NCBI RefSeq assembly: GCF_007860135.1
Contig: NZ_SJPV01000015.1
Span: forward strand, 101,762-165,761
Direction of reading: 5' to 3'
From: Novipirellula artificiosorum
Lineage (GTDB): Bacteria; Planctomycetota; Planctomycetia; Pirellulales; Pirellulaceae
Length of the DNA stretch: 64,000 nt
The stretch's first letter is position 1. The number at the start of each line of letters is the position of its first letter. The notes beneath the pieces are model-generated. The model had not been told where the DNA came from and made no database searches. It saw only the letters and a list, made by a program, of their open reading frames with translations. This document shows, one piece after another, positions 38,201-46,969 of this stretch. A program made the position numbers and the translations under genes.

Positions 38201-39631
38201 TTAACGAGCACGACGGGAAAGGTACGGGTATCCCCTTTTCAGCACTGCAAAAAGTTCGTCAACCTTCGCGGCATACTCTGGATCGTTGGCGTGGTTGTAG
38301 TAACCTACCCTGTCATCGGTGACCTTGTACAACTCGAGGCCGCCGGAGCCATTCTGACCCCATTGAGTCAAACGCCAATCGCCATAGCGAACGCTATAAC
38401 CCATGCCTACAGGGCTTCGCACGACCTGCGTGTAAGCCGGTTTGTCCCAGTTCACGGTCGTGCCCTCAACAAGGGGCCTCAGACTTTGCCCCTGAAGTTG
38501 ATGGGGTGACTGAAGCTTACAAAGGTCAACGAGGGACGGATAAATGTCCAGAAGTTCGACGACAGCTTCCGTTTCGCTGCTCATCGCTTTTGATTTGGGC
38601 ACCCAGATCACGAGAGGCACCCTCGCTCCGATATCGAACACCGTCACCTTGTTCCACCATGCATGTTCGCCAAGGTGATAGCCGTGGTCGCCCAAGAGCA
38701 CGACAATCGTGGTCTCCCACAAATCCAAACGATCCATCGCATCGAGCAGTTTTCCGACCTGAGCATCGACGAAGCTGGTGCAGGCATGGTAAGCCCGCTT
38801 GAACTCGCGACGATCCTGGTCCGTAAAGGTCTGAAAGTTGTATGCTTTACCAATCGCATGCTCCAAAAGCGGAGTCCGGTCGTCCGGCGCAATCGCCAAC
38901 TCCACCTGATCGACAGGATACAGGTCGAAGTATTCCTTCGGAGCAACAAACGGGTCATGCGGCTTATGGAACCCGACTCCAATGAAGAACGGCTTGTCGC
39001 GTTTCTCTTCCATCAAGCGAACCGCTTCGGCGGCAAGCATCCCATCCGCCTGCGCGGCGTCGCCGCCCTCCGCGGCGCGCCATTGAGCCCAGTTGACGGT
39101 TCCGTCACCCAGTTTCCGGCCTTCGCCTTGGAGTCCGATTTTCGGTTCTTGCCCCTTCGCTTTGAAGAAGTAGTCGAACGACGCGTCGTCGCGAAAGAGC
39201 GTTGGCTCGCCCTCGTTGTCCGTTCCCATGTGCAGCAACTTCCCCAGCCCGGCGGTGAAATAGCCATGGTTCCGAAATAGCTGCGGAAGCGTAATCAGGT
39301 CCGGCCACTGAGTGCGCAGGGCCAACTTATTGGAAAAGATCCCATGTTCGTCTGGACGTAAGCCCGTTAGAAACGAGGAGCGGCTCGGATTGCAAACGGG
39401 GTACTGACAATAGGCCGCGTTGAATTGCAACGCTTTAGCGGCCAATCGATCAATGTGGGGCGTGCGGATGCCGTCCGTCTTGTAAGAACTCAGCTCAGGT
39501 CGAAGGTCATCGATCGTAATGAACAGAATATTCATCGGCGATGGGGTCCCTTGCTCTGCCTGCGCGGTGACGTATACAGAAACGCTCACGGTGATGGCAA
39601 TGAACAGGTTGCAAATTCTTTGAAACTTCAT
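38201..39631 (-). CDS. Iduronate-2-sulfatase-like type I sulfatase, exported
   Basis: 476 residues from ATG 39631, which opens on a signal peptide (MKFQRICNLFIAITVSVSVY); the frame to 39721 would overlap the upstream gene. NILFITIDDLRPELSSY and the formylglycine motif C80-N-P-S-R84 with SSFLTGLRPD are the hallmarks of the iduronate-2-sulfatase branch. LLGDHGYHLGEH and WNKVTVFD give later active-site residues. It lies 64 bp behind a TIM-barrel isomerase and is likely co-transcribed. Substrates in this branch are often sulfated uronic acids or other polysaccharide units; the true one is unknown. Confidence 0.94.
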   Translation of the reverse strand: MKFQRICNLFIAITVSVSVYVTAQAEQGTPSPMNILFITIDDLRPELSSYKTDGIRTPHIDRLAAKALQFNAAYCQYPVCNPSRSSFLTGLRPDEHGIFSNKLALRTQWPDLITLPQLFRNHGYFTAGLGKLLHMGTDNEGEPTLFRDDASFDYFFKAKGQEPKIGLQGEGRKLGDGTVNWAQWRAAEGGDAAQADGMLAAEAVRLMEEKRDKPFFIGVGFHKPHDPFVAPKEYFDLYPVDQVELAIAPDDRTPLLEHAIGKAYNFQTFTDQDRREFKRAYHACTSFVDAQVGKLLDAMDRLDLWETTIVVLLGDHGYHLGEHAWWNKVTVFDIGARVPLVIWVPKSKAMSSETEAVVELLDIYPSLVDLCKLQSPHQLQGQSLRPLVEGTTVNWDKPAYTQVVRSPVGMGYSVRYGDWRLTQWGQNGSGGLELYKVTDDRVGYYNHANDPEYAAKVDELFAVLKRGYPYLSRRAR

Positions 39632-39695
39632 CTCTTCGTTCTCTCCAATCGTCTGCGCAGAACAATATAAGTTCAATTCTTGGATCAATCGATGG

Positions 39696-40832
39696 CTACG
39701 GCTCGACGACCTTCTCGGCATTGGATCTCAGTCCTGCTCGGCAATTCGCGCGCAGATATTCGATACTCTTAAGAAACTCACCGCGTTGATGTTGCTGATC
39801 AAACTTCTTCGCGTCGACTCCCTCGGCTGGCTCGTCCACTCCGATCTCATGTCCACGACGACAAAGTGCCAGAAAGTCAACGATGCTTTTGGCTTTCAGG
39901 TTCGGATACCCCTCCCAATGCTCCTCGGTCAGGAAAGGGATCGGCCGCGCCGAATTGGAAATCGATTCGACAAAGATCGGCATGCCCGGATTCGACTTCG
40001 CCAAAGTCTTTACATAGGCCGGCACATCCATCAATCCGTCACCGACAGCCGTCCATTGGAAGGTCGCTCCTTCCGGGGATTCCCAAATCATGTAATCCCG
40101 CAAACTGTTGCAAACGACATGAGGCGCGAGAGCTTGCAGATGAGCCATCGGATCTTCCATCGCCCACAGTCCATTGCCGGGGTCAAGCATCACGCCGCAG
40201 ACGTCGGTGCCAACGGCTTCAATGAGCTCGAGTAATTCTTCGCTGCGAAGATCGGCTGCGTGATTTTCAAAGCCAAATTTCACACCGGCATCCTGCGCCC
40301 GTTTGCTAGAAGCCTTCAGGACCCGAACGGCTTCATCGATTCGCGGCTGAATGCCGCCGTCGAGAAATCGATCAGCGATGCTCCCGATTCGCACATTGAC
40401 GACAGGCGATCCGACGGAGGAGGCGACACGAATCCCCGTGGCCAGCATCTCCTGAGCGTTGCCCCATTTGTCATTAAACTTTGCCGCGTTCTGACAGATA
40501 CCACCTGCGCCGACATAGATTCGCATCTCATGTTGGTTTGCCAATTCCTTCAGCTTGAGCAAATGCGATTCATCCAGACTCTCGAAATAGTCGAGGCTAT
40601 TCAGCAGTACAGCGTCGAGACGTTGCTGTGCGGCGAATTCAATCTGCTGTGCCGCCTTCCATTTCATGCCACGCAGTGAATGCCCATCGAGTCCAAGAGG
40701 TACGCGAGTCGAATCGCTCGAGTCAGCAGCGGGGAGGGATTTCGTCAAAGCTGCGGTTGCGGCCATTGCGGTGGCGGTTGCCACAAGGAATTCGCGACGT
40801 GGAAGGGCGTTGCTATTGAGTTTGATCGTCAT
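39696..40832 (-). CDS. Sugar phosphate isomerase/epimerase-like TIM-barrel protein, Tat-exported
   Basis: 378 residues. A Tat signal (PRREFLVATATAMAATAAL) opens the protein. The xylose-isomerase-like barrel (AP_endonuc_2 family) is shown by IYVGAGGIC, VNVRIGS, FGFENHAADL (metal-binding Glu/His region), GVMLDPGNGLW and FVESIS strands. Family members isomerise or epimerise sugars; exported versions are common in planctomycetes and mostly uncharacterised. It precedes the iduronate-2-sulfatase-like gene in a probable two-gene operon. Confidence 0.9.
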   Translation of the reverse strand: MTIKLNSNALPRREFLVATATAMAATAALTKSLPAADSSDSTRVPLGLDGHSLRGMKWKAAQQIEFAAQQRLDAVLLNSLDYFESLDESHLLKLKELANQHEMRIYVGAGGICQNAAKFNDKWGNAQEMLATGIRVASSVGSPVVNVRIGSIADRFLDGGIQPRIDEAVRVLKASSKRAQDAGVKFGFENHAADLRSEELLELIEAVGTDVCGVMLDPGNGLWAMEDPMAHLQALAPHVVCNSLRDYMIWESPEGATFQWTAVGDGLMDVPAYVKTLAKSNPGMPIFVESISNSARPIPFLTEEHWEGYPNLKAKSIVDFLALCRRGHEIGVDEPAEGVDAKKFDQQHQRGEFLKSIEYLRANCRAGLRSNAEKVVEP

Positions 40833-41657
40833 CGTGTTTCTTTTCGTGGGGTTGCTGGTCAGCGGCGTTCAATGGACTGAGGAAGCGCGAGAAAAACACA
40901 ATCAGGCCGAGCGGAATGGGCGTTGGTTTGTCATCATCGATTGCAACCGTTTCTGTTTGGGAGGTTTGTTGGTCGTTTTGCGCCGCGTGAAAGGCCGCTA
41001 AACGCACGTCCGAGCTCTCGCTGTTTCGCACTGCCGCTCTTTCGTGCCGCGATAAGGTACTCGTGCATTGTGCAGATTCAACTTTAAAGTTGGGATTGTA
41101 GCGGAAGTCGTCAAGACTTTCGACGATTCACGGGGCAGACCGATACTCTTGACGAGTTCCACTCCCCTAAGTTTAAAAGTTGGCAAAGCATGGGTAGATA
41201 GCCCTGGTCAAGCCGCGGTTACGCAAAACGAACAGCGATTTGGAGAATTCTAGCGAAACCTGCTTTCTCAATTCCCTTTGCAGGCCACGGCCACCCTTCC
41301 GAGCTGCAGCGCATCGCCCCGCTGTCACCCGTCGACCGGAAATCAAACCTTGACGGGAAACCAACCTTAAAGAGCCCGAGAATTTGATCGGGTTGCCAGT
41401 CGGAGACGATTCTGTGAGATTCAATCGCTTGCGAGCTGTGCCTCCCATGCTGCGATTCCGCTCCTCCGTTGCCGTTGAAACAAACCACCGTGATGGAGAT
41501 ACTGTATTGACGAGACGCCCGAATGTTGTTCGCATGCGTCAAAGGGTGAACGAGTCAGGGCGACTTGTGCAATTTAGCGAGGGTATTGGATTCGAATTTC
41601 CTGGACGCTGTGTGACACATTGGCGGCGTCGACGAATGGCGGCTGAGAACAGAAAGC
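40833..41657. other. Long intergenic region with repeats, no gene supported
   Basis: 825 bp between divergent genes. Several short frames exist on both strands, but none has a sensible protein. It holds a perfect 14-bp palindrome (CAACTTTAAAGTTG near 41086-41099) and the inverted repeat at 41103-41160. Promoters for both flanking operons must be here. Confidence 0.45.
41103..41160. repeat. Inverted repeat, member of a dispersed intergenic family
   Basis: Arm GGAAGTCGTCAAGA (41103-41116) pairs with TCTTGACGAGTTCC (41147-41160) at 13 of 14 positions, loop 30 nt. The first 20 or so bases resemble 44526-44547 (GCGGAAGTCGCCAAGTCTTT), so this is a dispersed element. Confidence 0.65.
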
Positions 41658-42308
41658 ATGGTCATCGCAAGGCAAAAACTACTGAAGTGGGCTCTCGTGT
41701 TGGTAGGGCTTGGCTTGGTTTTCTACTTTGGTAGTCGTACGCTGGAATCGTATCGACAACTTCAATACGTCCACGATCAGGGCTTTGATACGGGCGACAT
41801 GGATGTCAACGACATTCGCCCTTGGATGACGGTCCATTTTGTTGCCGCGGCCTACGCCGTACCCGAAGAGTATATCTACGCCGAATTGGAGGTCGACTCA
41901 ACACAACGCCGTCGCGACCTTGACGTTCAACACCTGAACGAGGATCTCCGACTGGGGCGTTCCGAGAACGGTCCCTACCCTGCTGTCATCGACCGGCTCA
42001 GACAGATCATCCTGGCCTATCAAAAGAATCCTGTCGTGACCGGTCTTAGCGACGTACGTGGCTGGATGACGTTAGAGTATATCACCAACAGCTCAGGGAT
42101 ACCGACAACGACGATTGTTGGTGAACTTGGGTTGGACGCCTTTGCACGTGGGGAAGCACCCCCACGCTCTCCCGGCAGCGACTCAGAAGTTAGCATCCGC
42201 AAGCCTCTTTCGGAGTTGGCTAACGAACTGCACTATCCTCGCGGACCTCGCGGCCTCTGTGAGGATATCGAGGCCGTCATCGCGCAGCACGCACAGGAGG
42301 TGCAATGA
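41658..42308 (+). CDS. Hypothetical protein with one N-terminal membrane segment, coupled to DedA gene
   Basis: 216 residues; ATG with AGAAAG upstream. One membrane segment near 8-25 (LLKWALVLVGLGLVFYFG), then a soluble domain in which two similar halves can be seen: DVNDIRPWMTVHFVAAAYAVPEEYIYAELE near 48-77 and DVRGWMTLEYITNSSGIPTTTIVGELG near 127-153, both with an RxWMT-x-x-x-I/V-A pattern. The stop overlaps the DedA start by 4 bp. Function unknown; it may act with the DedA protein at the membrane. Confidence 0.85.
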   Translation: MVIARQKLLKWALVLVGLGLVFYFGSRTLESYRQLQYVHDQGFDTGDMDVNDIRPWMTVHFVAAAYAVPEEYIYAELEVDSTQRRRDLDVQHLNEDLRLGRSENGPYPAVIDRLRQIILAYQKNPVVTGLSDVRGWMTLEYITNSSGIPTTTIVGELGLDAFARGEAPPRSPGSDSEVSIRKPLSELANELHYPRGPRGLCEDIEAVIAQHAQEVQ

Positions 42309-42928
42309 GCCTGTCGCTTGCCCCGCTCATTGAACAGTTCCTGACGTGGATTGCAGCATACGGCCTACTCGTGTTGGGGCTGGCTATCTTTGGGGCTGCC
42401 GTGGGGATTCCACTTCCTAGCACGCTCTTCGTTATTGCGGCTGGCGCATTCGTGCGTCAGGGCGTTTTGGATAGGGCGTGGACTCCCGTATGCGTCCTTG
42501 CCTGTGCTGTGCTGGGTGATGTGGTTTCCTATGGCATGGGGCGTTCTGCCCGCGTCGCTATTGAGTCCCGTTTTCGTGAGCGTCCCAAGTGGCAGCGTGC
42601 GCACGCTGCACTGCTCAAGCGGGGTGGGGTCGCGATCTATTTGACGCGATGGATGCTCACCGCGTTTGCCGTGCCGACGAACTTGACAGCGGGATGCGGT
42701 GGCTATCCCTTTGCCCGTTTTCTTGCCTTCGATGTGGCGGGCGAATTGACGTGGATTTTCGTTTTTGGCGGACTGGGCTATGCCTTTGGAAGTCAATGGG
42801 AGGTGATCGGTAATTTAGCCAGTGACTTCAGCGGCCTTCTCGTTGGCATCGTCTTGTTAGTGGCCGGCGTGTATCTATTGGTCGGGCGACGAGTGCCGAC
42901 GCGAGCCAAACTCGGCAGAGCAAAATGA
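42305..42928 (+). CDS. DedA/VTT-family membrane protein
   Basis: 207 residues with about five hydrophobic segments. The VTT signature is seen as GAAVGIPLPSTLFVIAAGAF, LGDVVSYGMGR and TRWMLTAFAVPTNLTAGCGGYPFARF, containing the conserved Arg and Pro. DedA proteins take part in membrane homeostasis and lipid-carrier recycling (undecaprenyl phosphate or phospholipid flipping) in other bacteria. Second gene of a coupled pair, 4-bp overlap with the upstream gene. 270 bp without a gene follow. Confidence 0.93.
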   Translation: MSLSLAPLIEQFLTWIAAYGLLVLGLAIFGAAVGIPLPSTLFVIAAGAFVRQGVLDRAWTPVCVLACAVLGDVVSYGMGRSARVAIESRFRERPKWQRAHAALLKRGGVAIYLTRWMLTAFAVPTNLTAGCGGYPFARFLAFDVAGELTWIFVFGGLGYAFGSQWEVIGNLASDFSGLLVGIVLLVAGVYLLVGRRVPTRAKLGRAK

Positions 42929-43199
42929 TGTGTGAATACCAAAGGTTTCGAGGAGAGTCGCGTACGTGGAACGTTGAGAGTCAAAATAGCGCGGTCCAAC
43001 GAAGCGGTTCACACGGAACGGAAACGCTATCGCACAATCAGAAAAACAACGGACGCTGTTACGTCCCCTGATTGCCTTCACGGCTTTCGAAACTTGGCGA
43101 CATCGCACCGTAAAGCATCAAAATGCTCTCGATGTTTAGGAATCCTATGGCTTGGTTACGCCTGCTGATTTAGCCGAGTTTCCTTTTTCAGCAAACCTT

Positions 43200-44492
43200 C
43201 TAACCAACCAACCCCCACAACGTCTTTACCGACAGCGCTATCACCGTCACCAAGCCGACCCAACCTAGCGGTTTGATTCCGATCGGAATCAGTTCAGAGT
43301 CGACTTTGCTCAATTGCCAAACAATCACCGCTGCGAGAATCGGGAAACAAAGCACCGTTAATGATTGAGCGATGACGATAAACGTAACCAAATCTGTACC
43401 GGTTAACGCGACGGTACTAGCCACCAACCATCCCAGCAGCAACGCGATGATCGTCGAAGTTCGCACACTCGTCGACGACATCTTGCTGCCCAAGCCCAGC
43501 GAATCGCAGAAGACAACGCCGCCGATCAGGGCGTTGACCAAGAACGAACTGGCTGCTCCGGCAAAGATGCCGCAAGCGAAAACGATTCGAGCCCACTTGC
43601 CGAACAACGGTTCCAGTGACATCGCGACGACACTGGCATCGGTCAGCTCAGTGACGGGGATTCGTCCATGCAGTGCAGTCGCAGCGGTGATAAAGATCAT
43701 GCATGTTATGAGTGCCAGTGACGTAATCCCAATCAGACTATCAACAACACCCAAACGAAGCTCCTTCCGGCTCCAACCCTTTTCTTTGACTTGATACGAC
43801 TGATAGAACGCGCCAGCAACCGAAAACGTCGTTGCGATCATCGCTCCGATACTGAGCCAAGAAACCGCCCCACCACCTTGATCCGTTGATGAAAGTGTCG
43901 GCACAAGTCCTGCGGCGACTCCCTTCCACGATGGCCCGGACGCAAACATGCTCATGCCGAAGGCCAACACCATCATTCCAACTAGAACCGCCATCATCTT
44001 TTCGACAAGTCGATAAAGATCACGACGCCCCAGTAGCAGTAAGACGATAATGACCGCATTGAACCCCAACAACAGAATCGCTTTGGTTAGCGGGCTCAGA
44101 CTATCGAGTTTTTCGGGGCCAATGAAACCACCGGCTGCCATCAACATGGCGTTGTTATTGGAAGCTTGAAACAACGTGATCGCGATCATGAGCGATCCCC
44201 CCACCAACCAAGCAGCGGGACGCCCGAACGTGTCTGCAACACTTTGACAAAGTGTCTTGCCACTGCAGACGCCGACAATCATGGATGCGATTGTCATCCC
44301 GATCATCAACAGTCCAGATAGCGGTACAACCCACAACAACGACATGCCATACTCGCACGCCACACGACTCGAGCTAACGATGCTTCCGGGACCGAGTACG
44401 ACAGCAGCGACCACGATGGCCGGTCCGATTCGAGTCAATCGCTGAAGCCATGATGAACCGGCTGTATCAACTTGGTTATTCGTTTCTGGCAT
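43200..44492 (-). CDS. Nramp-family transporter with unusual metal-site residues
   Basis: 430 residues, about 11 hydrophobic segments. The overall pattern fits Nramp (LeuT fold), but the TM1 motif that is DPGN in metal transporters reads GPGS (34-37), and the TM6 region expected as MPH reads SVAGAFYQSY (near 225-235), so the usual Asp, Asn and Met ligands are absent. Family members normally carry Mn2+ or Fe2+ with protons; a different ion or another substrate is inferred here. ATG at 44492; no strong ribosome site. A pseudogene remnant lies upstream. Confidence 0.85.
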   Translation of the reverse strand: MPETNNQVDTAGSSWLQRLTRIGPAIVVAAVVLGPGSIVSSSRVACEYGMSLLWVVPLSGLLMIGMTIASMIVGVCSGKTLCQSVADTFGRPAAWLVGGSLMIAITLFQASNNNAMLMAAGGFIGPEKLDSLSPLTKAILLLGFNAVIIVLLLLGRRDLYRLVEKMMAVLVGMMVLAFGMSMFASGPSWKGVAAGLVPTLSSTDQGGGAVSWLSIGAMIATTFSVAGAFYQSYQVKEKGWSRKELRLGVVDSLIGITSLALITCMIFITAATALHGRIPVTELTDASVVAMSLEPLFGKWARIVFACGIFAGAASSFLVNALIGGVVFCDSLGLGSKMSSTSVRTSTIIALLLGWLVASTVALTGTDLVTFIVIAQSLTVLCFPILAAVIVWQLSKVDSELIPIGIKPLGWVGLVTVIALSVKTLWGLVG

Positions 44493-44525
44493 AGTGTTCT
44501 AAACGGGTTGCTGTATTGCCGGCTA

Positions 44526-44623
44526 GCGGAAGTCGCCAAGTCTTTCGGCCACCGTACCCGAAACTCTCTGCGAATTTCGCTACGTTAGGGCCCTCTCCGA
44601 AACTCACGATGAATTTCGCTACG
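44526..44623 (+). repeat. Intergenic repeat block: dispersed motif plus 27-bp direct repeat
   Basis: GCGGAAGTCGCCAAGTCTTT (44526 on) resembles 41101-41122. Two 27-bp direct copies (44558-44584 and 44597-44623, 22 of 27 identical, both ending GAATTTCGCTACG) follow. The block separates the Nramp gene from the pseudogene remnant at 44619. Confidence 0.6.
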
Positions 44624-45085
44624 AAGACGGAGACCAACATGCAAGCGATTCTAACCGATGACCGCGAGGCAATGGGCCATTGAGTACGTTCACGGCAAGG
44701 TTGACATCTTCAACGAATTGGAAGTCGTACATTCCAGCGCAGACAAAATCAGCTCCGTTCTCAAACGCAAAACCGAACGCATCCTCAGGCTTAAGTGCTC
44801 CCGCGGACATCGTTTTGAAGGCGATCCAAGGTTGCTTGACCGTCTTCATGAACGCGATCGTCTGTTCGGGATCCTCACACCACAGGTTGTCTTGCTCGCG
44901 AGTATCCGTGGCCGACCAGTAATTGGTCTTGTGCAGAGTTTTCATCCAGAAGTCGGGTTCCAATCCGGCAGCGATACACCCCTTCACGGTCTGCCGATCC
45001 CCGAGTTGTTTCGCAATGGTTCGATGCGCCGTTGATGTTGACCATTGAAAGCGTTCCCTTTTGACACGTCGATACGAACAACACT
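44619..45085 (-). pseudogene. C-terminal remnant of a planctomycete TIM-barrel-like protein gene
   Basis: The minus frame ending at 44619 encodes about 130 residues that look like the end of a conserved protein: GLEPDFWMKTLHKTNYWS, NLWCEDPEQTIAFMK, PWIAFKTMSAGALKPEDAF and ENGADFVCAGMYDFQ, with strand-helix order and a VAGMYDFQ-like last strand. The upstream sequence in the same frame has no sensible protein and no start. I recall similar segments in longer planctomycete proteins of unknown role; the name is uncertain. It is probably an N-terminally deleted gene. Confidence 0.55.
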
Positions 45086-45347
45086 GACGATGCCCTGATC
45101 GCGGACTTGGTAAGACTTGCCGAGCGAAAGCGACAACTGATCGGCGATAGACACTGGCTACCCCAAGAACTGCTTTTCTGGGGATTCCGAGGTCCTCTAT
45201 CCTATGGGCTTGTCGCGTCAGAAACAAGAAAAGAAATCGCGAAAATGCAAATTTATTGTATTTCTTTTTGACAAACTTCCACGCCTCTGTTAGAAACGTA
45301 ATCTCGGTACTGGTGCGTCGACAGGTTTAAGAATTCGGGTTCGAACC

Positions 45348-45403
45348 GGACGGCTCGCGCCGTTCCGCCAAAGTTTCAGCGGCAGGGCGCGAGCCCTCCG
45401 TCC
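45348..45403. repeat. Inverted repeat just upstream of Gfo/Idh/MocA gene
   Basis: GGACGGCTCGCGCC (45348-45361) pairs with the 18-base arm 45386-45403 (GGCGCGAGCCCTCCGTCC), apart from a 4-nt bulge. It ends 25 bp before the GTG start. It may be a dispersed element or a regulatory hairpin. Confidence 0.6.
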
Positions 45404-45427
45404 ATCCGTAACCAAGCGAGAAAGAAA

Positions 45428-46792
45428 GTGACCACGATCAATCGACGTAAACTTCTTCAACGTTCACTCGTCACGACGCTCAGCTACGGCGCAGGGCTGA
45501 CGATTTTGGCGAACGCCAAATCCGCGCGGGCAACCCCGGCGAACGAAAAGATTACGATGGCGGTCATCGGTTGTCGTGGGCGAGGCAAGCAGTTGATGGT
45601 CGGCCTCGCCAGCCGAGCTGATTGCCAATTTAAGTACTTAGCCGATGTGGACTCTTCCCTGTTCGAAGCTCGCGGCAAGACGCTGGCCGATGCACAAGAC
45701 GGCAGGAAACCTGAGTGCCGACAAGATTTCCGAACGGTTCTCGATGATGCCTCCGTGGATGCGGTCGTGATCGCCACGCCCGATCACTGGCATGTACCCG
45801 CTGCAATCATGGCTTGTCAAGCTGGTAAGGATGTCTATGTTGAAAAACCGCTATCGCATAACTGCTGGGAGGGACGCCAGACGGTCGAGGCTGCTAGAAG
45901 AAACAATCGCATTGTTCAGGTTGGCACGCAAAATCGCAGCGCGCCCTACAACATGGCTGCCAAGAAGTACATTGAAGATGGGAAGCTCGGTACGATTCAC
46001 CTTTGCCGAGTTTTCAATCAGAAAGAATGGGCCAATTTCCCTGCTGTGCCGGACTCCGCTCCGCCACAAGGGCTCGATTGGGAGATGTGGAATGGCCCGG
46101 CGCCCGAGCACCAATACAATGCCGCCATTCACAAGAACTGGCATCACTTTTGGAACTACTCGGGTGGCGACATCGTCAATGACGGCATTCACCAACTCGA
46201 TTTGGCACGCTGGTTGTGCGGTGTTGAATACCCCAAGAGTGTCTATTCAACCGGCGCGCGGTTTGACAAAGAAGGCGCAGCGGAAACACCCGACAATCAA
46301 GTGGCCACGTTCGAATTCGACAAGCTGTTGATGACGTTTACGCTGACACTCGACACACCGTACATGCTCAAGAGTGATCCTGAGCTCCGCGACAACGACA
46401 TCTTTCCCCATTGGCCGCAAAACGCAACTCGAATCGAGATCTACGGTTCAGAGGGCGTGATGTTTGTGGGACGTATGGGTGGCGGTTGGCAAGTGTTCGA
46501 GCGAACCAAGGGGCGCCAACCTGTGGTCACCGAGCAGATGTATGGTCGCTTTCCCGACCCCAATCATCAAGAAAACTTCGTCGATTGCATCCGCAGCCGA
46601 GAGCTGCCCAATGCGGATGTCGAGAAGGGTCACCGCAGTGCTCTGCTCGGTCATCTGGCGAACATCAGCTATCGTTTGGGCGGGCGGAAACTCGTCTTTG
46701 ACGGGCAGTCAGAACAGATTGTTGATGATTCAGAAGCAATGAAGTTTTACACGCGTGAAAGCTATCGTGCGCCTTATGGGGTCAAGGCATGA
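45428..46792 (+). CDS. Gfo/Idh/MocA family oxidoreductase, Tat-exported
   Basis: 454 residues from a GTG with GAGAAAG upstream. A Tat signal (NRRKLLQRSLVTTLS) precedes a Rossmann domain (MAVIGCRGRGKQ, DAVVIATPDHWH, EKPLSHN with the conserved Lys) and the C-terminal domain with NDGIHQLDLARWL, carrying the usual Asp and His. Exported Gfo/Idh/MocA proteins are abundant in planctomycetes; NAD(P)-dependent oxidation or glycoside cleavage through a redox step is known for relatives. It opens a plus-strand run with two DUF4038 proteins and a sulfatase. Confidence 0.93.
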   Translation: MTTINRRKLLQRSLVTTLSYGAGLTILANAKSARATPANEKITMAVIGCRGRGKQLMVGLASRADCQFKYLADVDSSLFEARGKTLADAQDGRKPECRQDFRTVLDDASVDAVVIATPDHWHVPAAIMACQAGKDVYVEKPLSHNCWEGRQTVEAARRNNRIVQVGTQNRSAPYNMAAKKYIEDGKLGTIHLCRVFNQKEWANFPAVPDSAPPQGLDWEMWNGPAPEHQYNAAIHKNWHHFWNYSGGDIVNDGIHQLDLARWLCGVEYPKSVYSTGARFDKEGAAETPDNQVATFEFDKLLMTFTLTLDTPYMLKSDPELRDNDIFPHWPQNATRIEIYGSEGVMFVGRMGGGWQVFERTKGRQPVVTEQMYGRFPDPNHQENFVDCIRSRELPNADVEKGHRSALLGHLANISYRLGGRKLVFDGQSEQIVDDSEAMKFYTRESYRAPYGVKA

Positions 46793-46969
46793 TGACGTAA
46801 CGTTTTTTTTCGGGTTCCGTGTCATGCTGTTTCCCCAGCACGAAGATGATGCTTTCAGTCCTTACTTCGGCTCACGGCGAAGAAAAGTTGATTGCCGCAT
46901 GCAGCATGAGACGGACGAATTCTACTATGACGCTAGAAACAACGGGCGATCTGAGGAGGATCCGCGACC

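Noticed and set aside
40666..41001. Frame with a hydrophobic segment starting inside the isomerase gene
   Set aside because: Its first half is antisense to the Tat signal of the isomerase, which explains the Ala/Val-rich look.
45338..45348. GGTTCGAACC resembling a tRNA T-loop
   Set aside because: No acceptor, D or anticodon stem fits around it; it is a simple palindrome beside a larger inverted repeat.
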